The translations under genes and the position numbers were made by a program. From assembly GCA_013694495.1 (NCBI GenBank), contig JACDCH010000306.1:1-10533 (forward strand): a stretch of 10,533 bases of DNA, written 5' to 3'. This document shows, one piece after another, positions 1 to 6,355 of the stretch (the first letter of the stretch is position 1; each line of letters opens with the position of its first letter). The notes beneath the pieces are model-generated. The model was not told the DNA's origin and searched no databases. It saw only the letters and a list, made by a program, of their open reading frames with translations. The DNA is from Acidimicrobiia bacterium. GTDB lineage: Bacteria; Actinomycetota; Acidimicrobiia; Acidimicrobiales; JACDCH01.

Positions 1-8
1 GGGGCGCC

Positions 9-22
9 GGGCGCCGGCGCCC
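9..22. other. GC-rich perfect palindrome at window edge
   Basis: GGGCGCCGGCGCCC reads the same on both strands. It lies 61 bases before the first gene. It could be the stem of a terminator for a gene ending left of the window, but there is no T-run and the upstream gene is not visible. A related shorter palindrome, GCGCCGGCGC, follows the same gene at 2172-2181, so similar GC palindromes flank it. In DNA this GC-rich such words also arise by chance, so the function is unproven. Confidence 0.25.
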
Positions 23-83
23 TGGCTCCGATTGGTCCGTCCGGCCCCTTCAGCCGGAGCCGGCGGCGACCGAACACGCTGAC

Positions 84-2171
84 ATGGCTCCCCGCCGCCT
101 CTCGCCGACCCGCGCCGCCTCGGCCGCCCTCGCCGTCCTGCTCCTGGCCCCCCTCGCCACGCTCGCCCCGCTGGCGGCGCCCGCGGCGGCGGCAACGGCG
201 TCGATCGAGCGCACCTACGCCTCCGCCGCGCCGGCGCCCCTCGGCCGCTACCTGGCCGACAGGTACGGCCAGGCCCACAACGCCCGCTCGTCGACGGCGG
301 TGGGCGACGTGACCGGCGACGGCGTGCTCGACCTCGTCAACGGCGCCCCCAACGGGTTCGTCTACATCTACCGGGCCACCGACGGCGTTCTCCAGCGCCA
401 GATCGAGGTCGGCGTCGGTCCCGTGACCTCGTCGCCCACGCTGACCGACCTGAACGACGACGGGCGCCTCGACATCGTCGTCGGCCTGATGCCCACGAAC
501 GAGGCCGCCGCCCCGCTCACCATCGGAGGCTACGACGGGGCCACCGGCGCCCTGCTGTTCTCGAAGAAGACGTGCACGTTCATGCCCGGCCAGAAGCCCT
601 GCAACGTGTTCTCGACCATCGCCGCGGCCGACGTCGACGGCAACGGCGACGAGGACATCGTGGCCACCAGCCAGGACCACTTCGTGCACGCCTGGCGCGA
701 CGACGGCTCCTACCTGCCCGGCTTCCCGGTGTTCGTCTACGACTCCGCGTGGTCGTCGCCTTCCGTGGCCGACCTCGACGGCGACGGCGGCGCCGAGATC
801 ATCGTCCTCGTCGACCTCGACAAGGGCAGCTGCGCCAACAACCCGTCGTTCGGGTGCCCGGCGGATGCCTACGGGTCGTTCATCTGGGTGCTGGAGTCCG
901 ACGGGCGGGTGTCGGACCGGCGGCTCATCCCGGGCGAGATCACGATCTCGTCGCCCGCCGTCGGCGACGTGAACGGCGACGGCGCGCCCGACATCGTCTT
1001 CACGTCCGGGAGCTTCTTCCGCTTCCAGGCCGGCGCGACCGGCGCCGACCGCCTGCTCCACGCCCTCGACCGGAACCTGGACGACCTGTTCGCCCCCCGC
1101 GCGCTGCGCAACGCCAGCCAGACGTCGCCGGCGCTGGCCGACGTCGACGGCGGTGGCGGCCAGGAGATCGTGGTCACCGACGACGAGGGCTGGCTGCGGG
1201 TCTACGACGGTGCCGGCGCGATGCGCTGGGAGCGGTGCGGCCGGATCCGCACCGACACCTGCCTGAGCGACCGCTACGGGGCGACGCCGAGCAGCGGGCT
1301 CGACGGTTCACCGGTGGCCGCCGACGTCGACGGCGACGGGGCCCAGGAGATCGTGTACGTGGGCGAGGCGACCCTGCGGGTGTACGACGGCGCCACCGGC
1401 GCGGTCGAGTACGAGCGCCTGCTGTACCTCGACCCGCTGACCATGGGCAACCAGGTCTCGACCCCGGCGATCTTCTCGATGGGGGGCCGGGCCCGCATCG
1501 CCTTCCACGTGCTGTGGGACCAGGGTCCGGTCGGGCGCGACGCCTCCGACCACGACGGTGTTTTCCTGTTCACGTCGGCCTCCGACCTCGGCCGCGCCGA
1601 CTGGCCCGCCTTCCGCGGCGACCCCCGCTCCCGGCAGGGCAGCCAGGGCGTGCTGCGCACCCGCCGGTTCAGCGACATCGCCGGCAACGCCCATGCCGCC
1701 AACATCGAGCGGCTCGCCGCGCTCGGCGTCACCAGCGGGTTCCCGGACGGCACCTTCCGGCCCGACAGCCCCGTGACCCGGGCCCAGATGGCGGCCTTCC
1801 TCAAGCGGGCCTACTTCCTCGGCGACGCGGCCGGCCAGGCGTCGTTCCCGGACACCGTCGGCAACACCCACGAGGCGGCCATCCGCGACGTCGTGTTCGC
1901 CGGGGTCGCGGCGGGGACGAGCGACGGCCTCTTCCACCCCGAGCGGCCCGTGACCAGGGGCCAGATGGCCGCCTTCCTGGCCCGCGCCGAGCGACTGGCG
2001 GACGGCGGCGCCCGGGGCTTCTGCGACACCGCCGGGCACACGTTCGAGGACGAGATCCGGGCCGTCGCCGGCGCCGGCATCGCCGCCGGCGGCACCGACG
2101 GCTGCTTCCGCCCCGACGCCACCGTCACCCGCGGGCAGATGGCCACGTTCCTCGTGCGGGCGGTCGGCTGA
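84..2171 (+). CDS. Secreted FG-GAP/VCBS repeat protein with three C-terminal SLH domains
   Basis: A 695-residue exported surface protein. Residues 1-37 form a Sec signal peptide: an Arg-containing start, a long Ala/Leu core and a likely cleavage after the Ala run near 35-38. Seven acidic loops of the D-x-D/N-G-D-G-x-x-D/E-I-V type start near residues 75, 122, 183, 230, 295, 353 and 414. These are typical of FG-GAP/VCBS repeats, which build an integrin-like beta-propeller and bind calcium. A W-P-x-F-R-G-D motif near 507-512 closes the propeller region. Three SLH repeats follow (about 529-579, 588-638, 647-695), each ending in a V-T-R-A/G-Q-M motif; SLH domains usually hold proteins to cell-wall polymers. 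All eight cysteines form four close pairs (164/173, 250/258, 385/393, 647/674), suggesting disulfides. No catalytic domain is visible; adhesion or a structural role is inferred. No good ribosome-binding site precedes the ATG, but the signal peptide supports this start. Confidence 0.88.
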   Translation: MAPRRLSPTRAASAALAVLLLAPLATLAPLAAPAAAATASIERTYASAAPAPLGRYLADRYGQAHNARSSTAVGDVTGDGVLDLVNGAPNGFVYIYRATDGVLQRQIEVGVGPVTSSPTLTDLNDDGRLDIVVGLMPTNEAAAPLTIGGYDGATGALLFSKKTCTFMPGQKPCNVFSTIAAADVDGNGDEDIVATSQDHFVHAWRDDGSYLPGFPVFVYDSAWSSPSVADLDGDGGAEIIVLVDLDKGSCANNPSFGCPADAYGSFIWVLESDGRVSDRRLIPGEITISSPAVGDVNGDGAPDIVFTSGSFFRFQAGATGADRLLHALDRNLDDLFAPRALRNASQTSPALADVDGGGGQEIVVTDDEGWLRVYDGAGAMRWERCGRIRTDTCLSDRYGATPSSGLDGSPVAADVDGDGAQEIVYVGEATLRVYDGATGAVEYERLLYLDPLTMGNQVSTPAIFSMGGRARIAFHVLWDQGPVGRDASDHDGVFLFTSASDLGRADWPAFRGDPRSRQGSQGVLRTRRFSDIAGNAHAANIERLAALGVTSGFPDGTFRPDSPVTRAQMAAFLKRAYFLGDAAGQASFPDTVGNTHEAAIRDVVFAGVAAGTSDGLFHPERPVTRGQMAAFLARAERLADGGARGFCDTAGHTFEDEIRAVAGAGIAAGGTDGCFRPDATVTRGQMATFLVRAVG

Positions 2172-2187
2172 GCGCCGGCGCCCCGAG

Positions 2188-2201
2188 GTGACCTGCGTCA
2201 C
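2188..2201. promoter_or_regulatory. CRP/FNR-type palindrome upstream of the TetR gene
   Basis: GTGAC-CTGC-GTCAC is a perfect inverted repeat and fits the core of the CRP-family consensus, GTGA-N6-TCAC. Its centre (2194.5) lies about 44-46 bases before the predicted transcription start at 2239-2241, just upstream of the proposed -35 box. CRP-family activators commonly bind at about this distance. Which protein binds, and whether it activates or represses, cannot be told from sequence alone. Confidence 0.45.
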
Positions 2202-2202
2202 G

Positions 2203-2236
2203 TAGACGCTGAGACACGAACCGTCGTATCGTCTCA
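2203..2236 (+). promoter_or_regulatory. Leaderless promoter with overlapping palindromic operator for the TetR-diiron operon
   Basis: A -35-like TAGACG (2203-2208) and a -10 TATCGT (2227-2232) are 18 bases apart. The ATG at 2241 begins 8 bases after the -10 box, so transcription should start at or next to the start codon, giving a leaderless message. An inverted repeat TGAGAC-N15-GTCTCA (arms 2210-2215 and 2231-2236) covers the spacer and part of the -10 box. That is where a TetR-family dimer would block RNA polymerase, so autoregulation by the downstream gene is likely. The boxes are inferred by eye. Confidence 0.55.
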
Positions 2237-2240
2237 ACCG

Positions 2241-2864
2241 ATGGCCGCCATCGCCGGAGGCGAGGACTCGACACGGGAGCGCATCTGCGCCGCCGCGCTC
2301 ACCTGCGTCGCCCGCTGGGGGATCGCCAAGACCACCCTCGAGGACGTCGCCAAGGAGGCCGGCTGCGGCCGGGCCACCATCTACCGCACGTTCCGGGGCG
2401 GCAAGGCCGAGGTCCTCGCCGCGGTCGTCACCACCGAGTCCGACCGCTTCCGGCGGGCCGTCGACGGTGCCGTCGGCGCGGCCGGCAACGACCTCGAGGA
2501 CGTGGTGGTGGCCGGCGTCGTGGCCGCGGCCCGGTTCCTCGACGGCCACACCGCTCTGCGCTTCCTCCTGGCCCATGAGCCCGACGCCGTGCTGCCCTGG
2601 GTCACGTTCCGGGGCCTGCGGCCCCTCTTCGACGCGGTCGGCCAGTACGCCCACCCACATCTGGCCCGCTTCCTCCCCGACCCCGAGCAGCGGGCTCGGG
2701 CCGTCGAGTGGCTGGCCCGGGTCGTCCTCACCTACGTCCTCAACCCCGCCGACGGCGTCGACCTCACCGACGAGGCCGACGCCCGCCACCTCCTCCGCAC
2801 CTTCGTCCTTCCCGGCATCACCCCCCGAACCCAGGAGCCGTCCCATGTCCTCCACCAACGTTGA
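2241..2864 (+). CDS. TetR/AcrR family transcriptional regulator
   Basis: A 207-residue regulator of normal length for the TetR family. The N-terminal helix-turn-helix spans about residues 11-55. The segment T-T-L-E-D-V-A-K-E-A-G-C-G-R-A-T-I-Y-R-T-F (31-51) is the classic DNA-contact core. Residues 60-190 are helical and poorly conserved, as expected for a ligand-binding and dimerisation domain; the ligand is unknown. The start at 2241 follows a -10 box by only 8 bases and has no Shine-Dalgarno, which fits leaderless translation. Its 3' end overlaps the start of the diiron protein gene by 20 bases in another frame, so the two should be cotranscribed and the regulator probably controls its partner. 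The palindrome at 2210-2236 is the likely operator. Confidence 0.9.
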   Translation: MAAIAGGEDSTRERICAAALTCVARWGIAKTTLEDVAKEAGCGRATIYRTFRGGKAEVLAAVVTTESDRFRRAVDGAVGAAGNDLEDVVVAGVVAAARFLDGHTALRFLLAHEPDAVLPWVTFRGLRPLFDAVGQYAHPHLARFLPDPEQRARAVEWLARVVLTYVLNPADGVDLTDEADARHLLRTFVLPGITPRTQEPSHVLHQR

Positions 2865-3984
2865 GCTCATCGGTCGCGACGACCCGAACGACCTCGAGGC
2901 GATCCTCTCGGTGGCCAACACCGACCGCGACGAGGTCATCCACTCGGTGAAGGACAACGCTGCGGCGATCTTCACGTGGGAGTACGAGAAGGGCGCCCGG
3001 CCGGCGCTCAACAAGCTCTACGAGAAGGCCAAGACCTCGCAGTGGAACGGCGAGACCGACCTGCCGTGGGACACCGAGGTCGACCAGGAGCACGTCGTGC
3101 TGGCCAACTCGCTGGCCCAGAACGGCGGGGGCGTGATGGGCGGCGACATCGACGTCACCGGCACCTCGCTCGAGTCGTGGGGCGACAAGGAGTGGCTGCG
3201 GTTCGGCGTCGAGAGCCAGAACTGGATGCTCAGCCAGTTCATGCACGGCGAGCAGGGCGCGCTGGTGTGCACGGCCAAGATCGTCGAGACCGTGCCGTGG
3301 ATCGACGCCAAGTACTACGCGTCGACGCAGGTGATGGACGAGGCCCGCCACGTGGAGGTGTTCGCCAAGTACCTCGACGAGAAGCTGTCCGGCTACTACC
3401 CGGTCAACGCCCACCTGCGGATGCTGCTCGACGACATCGTCGCCGACAGCCGCTGGGACATGACGTACCTCGGCATGCAGATCATGGTCGAGGGTCTGGC
3501 CCTGGCGGCCTTCGGCTTCATGCACCAGCTCACCACCGAGCCGCTGCTGAAGCAGCTCCTCCGCTACGTGATGAGCGACGAGGCCCGCCACGTGGCCTTC
3601 GGCGTGCTCTCGCTCAAGGAGTACTACGCCGAGCTGAGCGACGCCGAGATGGCCGAGCGCCAGGAGTTCGCCTTCGAGGCCGCCGTCCGCATGCGCGACC
3701 GCTTCCTCCAGCAGGAGGTGTGGGAGCAGATGGGCATCCCGCCGAAGGAAGCCGTCACCCTCGTGATGCAGGCCCCGCAGCGCAAGCTCTTCCAGCAGAT
3801 GCTGTTCTCCAAGATCGTGCCGAACTGCAAGAAGCTCGGCCTCCTCGACGCCAACGGCGGCTGGCTCCGCACCAAGTTCACCGAGCTCGAGGTCATCCAG
3901 TTCGAGGACTGGGCCGACACCGGCGAGGAGTACGAGGCCTTCGCCCTCGCCGAGGGCGAGACCACGGCGACCGCCACCGCCTGA
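2845..3984 (+). CDS. Ferritin-like diiron protein (putative oxygenase/oxidase)
   Basis: A 379-residue protein with the ligand set of a four-helix diiron carboxylate site. Glu136 lies in H-G-E-Q-G, Glu166 and His169 in D-E-A-R-H, Glu216 in V-E-G-L-A-L, and Glu246 and His249 in a second D-E-A-R-H. This E / ExxH / E / ExxH arrangement is shared by ferritin-like oxygenases and oxidases such as the AurF, R2-like and fatty acyl desaturase groups. The order and spacing suggest an oxygen-activating enzyme rather than iron storage, but the substrate is unknown. The start at 2845 is chosen because AGGAG (2833-2837) lies 7 bases upstream. The frame stays open much further upstream, but that part is a low-complexity shadow of the TetR gene. 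The C-terminal tail (about 366-379) is acidic and Thr/Ala-rich. The 20-base overlap with the TetR gene implies coupled expression. A hydroxylase or desaturase acting on a lipid or aromatic substrate is possible. Confidence 0.85.
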   Translation: MSSTNVELIGRDDPNDLEAILSVANTDRDEVIHSVKDNAAAIFTWEYEKGARPALNKLYEKAKTSQWNGETDLPWDTEVDQEHVVLANSLAQNGGGVMGGDIDVTGTSLESWGDKEWLRFGVESQNWMLSQFMHGEQGALVCTAKIVETVPWIDAKYYASTQVMDEARHVEVFAKYLDEKLSGYYPVNAHLRMLLDDIVADSRWDMTYLGMQIMVEGLALAAFGFMHQLTTEPLLKQLLRYVMSDEARHVAFGVLSLKEYYAELSDAEMAERQEFAFEAAVRMRDRFLQQEVWEQMGIPPKEAVTLVMQAPQRKLFQQMLFSKIVPNCKKLGLLDANGGWLRTKFTELEVIQFEDWADTGEEYEAFALAEGETTATATA

Positions 3985-4000
3985 TCCCCTTCCACCCCAC

Positions 4001-4049
4001 CAACCGGCGGCAGCTGATCGGACATCTGCCGGGCAGCCGCCGCCAGTTG
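4001..4049. repeat. Imperfect 16-bp inverted repeat before the HAD gene
   Basis: Arms 4001-4016 (CAACCGGCGGCAGCTG) and 4034-4049 (CAGCCGCCGCCAGTTG) pair at 14 of 16 positions around a 17-base loop. The loop end contains a second option, CGGCAG (4008-4013) with CTGCCG (4026-4031), so alternative folds exist. It lies 16 bases after the diiron stop codon and reaches the first base of the HAD gene's GTG. It may act as a terminator-like hairpin without a T-run for the upstream operon, or as an operator for the HAD gene. Confidence 0.5.
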
Positions 4050-4771
4050 TGAATGATGGGGTGGTGATCGAGGCGATCGGGTTCGACGGGGACGACACGC
4101 TCTGGCAGTCGGAGACGGCCTTCGCCATCACCCACGACCGGGTGCGGGCGCTGTTGGCCTCGCACGTGCCGCGTGACGTTCTCGACGCGCAGCTGCTCGA
4201 GACCGAGCGGCGGAACCTCGAGATCTACGGCTACGGCGTGAAGGCGTTCACGTTGTCGATGATCGAGACCGCCCTCGACCTCGCCGGCGAGGCCCTCACC
4301 GCCGCCGACGTGCGGGCGCTGCTCGACGCGGGCAAGGAGCTGCTCGCCCACCCGGTCGAGATGCTGCCGGGGGCGGAGGACGCCGTGCGCTGGGCGTCGG
4401 CCCAGGGCCTGCAGGTCGTGCTCATCACGAAGGGCGACCTGTTCCACCAGGAGTCGAAGGTCGCCCGCTCCGGCCTCGGCGAGCTCGTCGACGCGGTCGA
4501 GGTGGTGGCCGAGAAGGACGTCGCCACCTACCAGCGCGCCTTGCGCCGCAACCGCGTCGACCCCACGAACTTCGTGATGGTCGGCAACGCGCTGCGCTCC
4601 GACGCCGCCCCCGTGCTCGAGCTCGGCGGCTGGGCCGTCCACGTGCCCCACCCGCTCACGTGGGCCCTCGAGGCGGCCGACGACGAGGACGCGCTGCGGG
4701 CCAGCCCCCGCTTCCGCGAGGTCCCCTCGCTCATCGAGATACCCACGGTCATCCCGACCCTCGACCACTAA
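4049..4771 (+). CDS. HAD-superfamily hydrolase
   Basis: A 240-residue member of the haloacid dehalogenase superfamily, probably a small-molecule phosphatase. Motif I is D13-G-D15-D-T17, with Asp13 as nucleophile and Asp15 as acid/base. Motif II is Thr127 in L-I-T-K-G-D. Lys137 is a reasonable motif III residue. Motif IV is V-G-N-A-L-R-S-D, with Asp185 binding Mg2+. An alpha-helical cap (about 20-105) sits between motifs I and II, as in subclass C1 enzymes such as YjjG and phosphoglycolate phosphatase. The substrate cannot be read from the sequence. The start is uncertain: GTG at 4049 has no clear ribosome-binding site, and in-frame GTGs at 4061 and 4064 would give proteins starting much closer to motif I. 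It ends 10 bases before the next gene. Confidence 0.85.
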   Translation: MNDGVVIEAIGFDGDDTLWQSETAFAITHDRVRALLASHVPRDVLDAQLLETERRNLEIYGYGVKAFTLSMIETALDLAGEALTAADVRALLDAGKELLAHPVEMLPGAEDAVRWASAQGLQVVLITKGDLFHQESKVARSGLGELVDAVEVVAEKDVATYQRALRRNRVDPTNFVMVGNALRSDAAPVLELGGWAVHVPHPLTWALEAADDEDALRASPRFREVPSLIEIPTVIPTLDH

Positions 4772-4774
4772 CGT
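4769..4774 (+). promoter_or_regulatory. Probable -10 box, leaderless, for the winged-helix gene
   Basis: TAACGT begins on the stop codon of the HAD gene and is followed after 7 bases by the ATG at 4782. There is no Shine-Dalgarno before that ATG. The spacing fits a transcript that starts at or beside the start codon. No convincing -35 box is seen. Read-through from the HAD gene is also possible. Confidence 0.4.
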
Positions 4775-4781
4775 CGGCGCC

Positions 4782-5405
4782 ATGGGGCATCGGTCGGACA
4801 CCCGCTTCCTCGTGCTGCACGGGCTCCGGCTGAAGGGCTTCGGCGAGCCGCCCGCCATCGCCGCTGCCGTCGGCCTCGACGACAGCGCGGTGACCGAGCA
4901 CCTCGCCAAGCTGGCGGCGGACGACCTCGTGCTCCACCGCGACGGTCGGCTCACCGGGTGGACGCTGACGGCCGCCGGCCGCGCCGAGCAGCAGCGCCTC
5001 GCCGCCGCCGACCTCGAAGCCAGCGGCGCCCTCGCCGACATCCGGGCCGTGTACAAGCGGTTCCTCGCCATGAACCAGGACTTCAAGGTGCTGTGCACGG
5101 ACTGGCAGGTCCGCGACGGCGAGCTCTACGACCACGCCGACGACGCCTACAACACCACGATCGTCGAGCGGCTCCGCGCCATGCACACGGACGTGGTCGA
5201 GGTGCTGGGCGAGCTCGCCGGCGCCGTCGAGCGCTACGCCGAGTACCGGCCCCGGTTCGACGCTGCCGTCGAGGGCTTCGAGGGCGGCGACCTCGACCTC
5301 CTCACGAAGCCGCTCATCGACTCGTACCACACGATCTGGTTCGAGCTCCACGAGGACCTCATCACCGGCCTCGGCATCGACCGCAGCCAGGAGGGCAGCT
5401 TCTGA
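4782..5405 (+). CDS. Winged-helix protein with helical C-terminal domain
   Basis: A 207-residue protein, probably cytoplasmic. Residues 1-75 resemble a MarR/ArsR-type winged helix: a recognition helix around 33-50 (D-D-S-A-V-T-E-H-L-A-K-L) and a wing at about 51-62 (H-R-D-G-R-L-T-G-W). Residues 83-200 are mainly helical, rich in aromatic and acidic residues (F-K-V-L-C-T-D-W-Q, then Y-H-T-I-W-F-E-L-H-E-D-L), and match no enzyme I recognise. From memory, similar proteins ending in a Y-H-T-x-W-F-E-L-H-E-D-L segment occur widely in actinobacteria, sometimes near pyruvate phosphate dikinase genes; this is weak evidence. Its stop overlaps the dapA start by one base (TGATG), so it is translationally coupled to dapA and may regulate it or respond to the same signal. 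No Shine-Dalgarno precedes its ATG. Confidence 0.7.
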   Translation: MGHRSDTRFLVLHGLRLKGFGEPPAIAAAVGLDDSAVTEHLAKLAADDLVLHRDGRLTGWTLTAAGRAEQQRLAAADLEASGALADIRAVYKRFLAMNQDFKVLCTDWQVRDGELYDHADDAYNTTIVERLRAMHTDVVEVLGELAGAVERYAEYRPRFDAAVEGFEGGDLDLLTKPLIDSYHTIWFELHEDLITGLGIDRSQEGSF

Positions 5406-6295
5406 TGGGCGGCCGCTTCGGCTCGGTCCTCACGGCGATGGTCTCGCCGTTCGATGACAGCGGCACGCTCGACCTCGACGCCGCCGCCACGATCGCCCGC
5501 TTCCTCCAGGATCAGGGCAACGACGGCCTCGTCGTGGCCGGCACCACCGGTGAGGCGTCCACCCTGAGCAGCGCCGAGAAGCTCGACCTGTGGCGGGCCG
5601 TCAGCGAGGCCGTCACCATCCCCGTGATCGCCGGCACCGGCTCGAACGACACGGCCGAGTCGGTCGAGCTCACGCGGGCGGCGGCGGGCTGCGGCGCGGC
5701 CGGCGTGCTCGTGGTCGGGCCGTACTACAACCGCCCGCCGCAGTCGGGGCTCGAGCGCCACTTCCGGGCGGTCGCCGAGGCCACCGACCTGCCCGTCGTC
5801 GTCTACGACGTGCCCGTCCGCACGGGGCGGCGCGTCGCCGCCGACGTGCTGCTGCGCCTGTTCCGCGACGTGCCGAACGTCGTCGCCTTCAAGGACGCCA
5901 CCGGCGACCCGCCCAGCGCGGCCCGCCTCGTCGCCGAGCTCGGCGCCGCGGTCGAGCTGTACAGCGGGGACGACGCCATGACCCTGCCGCTGCTGGCGGT
6001 CGGGGCCGTCGGCGTCATCGGCGTCGCCACCCACTGGACGACCCCCGAGCACGTCGAGCTGTTCGCCGCCTGGGAGAAGGGCGACGCGATCGGCGCCCGT
6101 GAGGTCAACGCCCGGCTGTTGCCGTCGTTCGAGTACGAGAACAGCGAGACGTGCGTCCACGCCCAGTCGGCGAAGGCCGCGCTGCGGGTGCTCGGCCTCC
6201 CCGCCGGCGAGTGCCGGCTCCCGGTGGGCCCGGCGCCCGACGGCACCGACGACCGGGCTCGCGAGGTGCTCCGGGGTCTCGGGCGCGACGTCTGA
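5405..6295 (+). CDS. dapA: 4-hydroxy-tetrahydrodipicolinate synthase
   Basis: This 296-residue enzyme condenses pyruvate with aspartate-semialdehyde in the cytoplasm. It is the first committed step to meso-diaminopimelate (peptidoglycan) and lysine. It has the (beta/alpha)8 DapA/NanA-family fold. Key residues seen: G-T-T-G-E at 46-50; Tyr108 in P-Y-Y-N-R-P; Tyr134 and Arg139 in Y-D-V-P-V-R-T-G (most family members have Asn where this has Asp135); Schiff-base Lys163 in F-K-D-A-T-G-D; and Y-S-G-D-D at 186-190. The start at 5405 is supported by GGAGGG (5390-5395), 9 bases upstream, and by alignment of the N-terminus with the family. The frame stays open upstream only as a shadow of the winged-helix gene. 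The position directly before rnj matches the conserved actinobacterial order dapA-rnj. A related lyase of the same family (for example an N-acetylneuraminate lyase-like enzyme) is less likely given this context. Confidence 0.9.
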   Translation: MGGRFGSVLTAMVSPFDDSGTLDLDAAATIARFLQDQGNDGLVVAGTTGEASTLSSAEKLDLWRAVSEAVTIPVIAGTGSNDTAESVELTRAAAGCGAAGVLVVGPYYNRPPQSGLERHFRAVAEATDLPVVVYDVPVRTGRRVAADVLLRLFRDVPNVVAFKDATGDPPSAARLVAELGAAVELYSGDDAMTLPLLAVGAVGVIGVATHWTTPEHVELFAAWEKGDAIGAREVNARLLPSFEYENSETCVHAQSAKAALRVLGLPAGECRLPVGPAPDGTDDRAREVLRGLGRDV

Positions 6296-6304
6296 CGACG
6301 CCCC

Positions 6305-6318
6305 GACCCGTTCGGGTC
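6305..6318. terminator. Short hairpin after dapA
   Basis: GACCC-GTTC-GGGTC forms a 5-bp stem with a 4-base loop. CCC before it and GGG shortly after it could extend the stem past a small bulge. It starts 10 bases after the dapA stop and lies before the rnj promoter. There is no T-run, so it would be a weak terminator or a stabilising 3' end. Confidence 0.3.
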
Positions 6319-6343
6319 ACGGGAGGGCACCACGACCGGTCGG

Positions 6344-6349
6344 TAACCT
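6344..6349 (+). promoter_or_regulatory. Probable extended -10 box, leaderless, for rnj
   Basis: TAACCT, preceded by GG, lies 6 bases before the rnj ATG. The bases between box and start codon (GGTCCG) hold no Shine-Dalgarno. The predicted transcript would start at the A of the ATG. No clear -35 box is present. The 60-base gap after dapA supports an independent promoter here. Confidence 0.5.
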
Positions 6350-6355
6350 GGTCCG

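Noticed and set aside
1668..2171. DNA-level tandem repeat in the SLH region
   Set aside because: The three copies are similar as protein but clearly diverged, so they are ordinary domain repeats and not a recent tandem array.
2467..2844. Possible 126-residue N-terminal extension of the diiron protein
   Set aside because: The frame is open, but the translation is Ser/Pro/Thr low complexity, lies inside the TetR gene, and AGGAG at 2833-2837 marks the start at 2845.
1308..3014. Long minus-strand open frame (568 codons) across the SLH end, TetR and diiron genes
   Set aside because: Its product is low-complexity (Gly/Ala/Arg/Val/Asp), has no recognisable domain and crosses three well-supported genes. 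It results from GC-rich codon bias.
4958..5404. Possible N-terminal extension of DapA
   Set aside because: The upstream translation is Arg-rich nonsense opposite the winged-helix frame. A good ribosome-binding site and family alignment fix the start at 5405.
5380..5404. Lysine riboswitch before dapA
   Set aside because: There is no untranslated space: dapA overlaps the preceding gene by one base.
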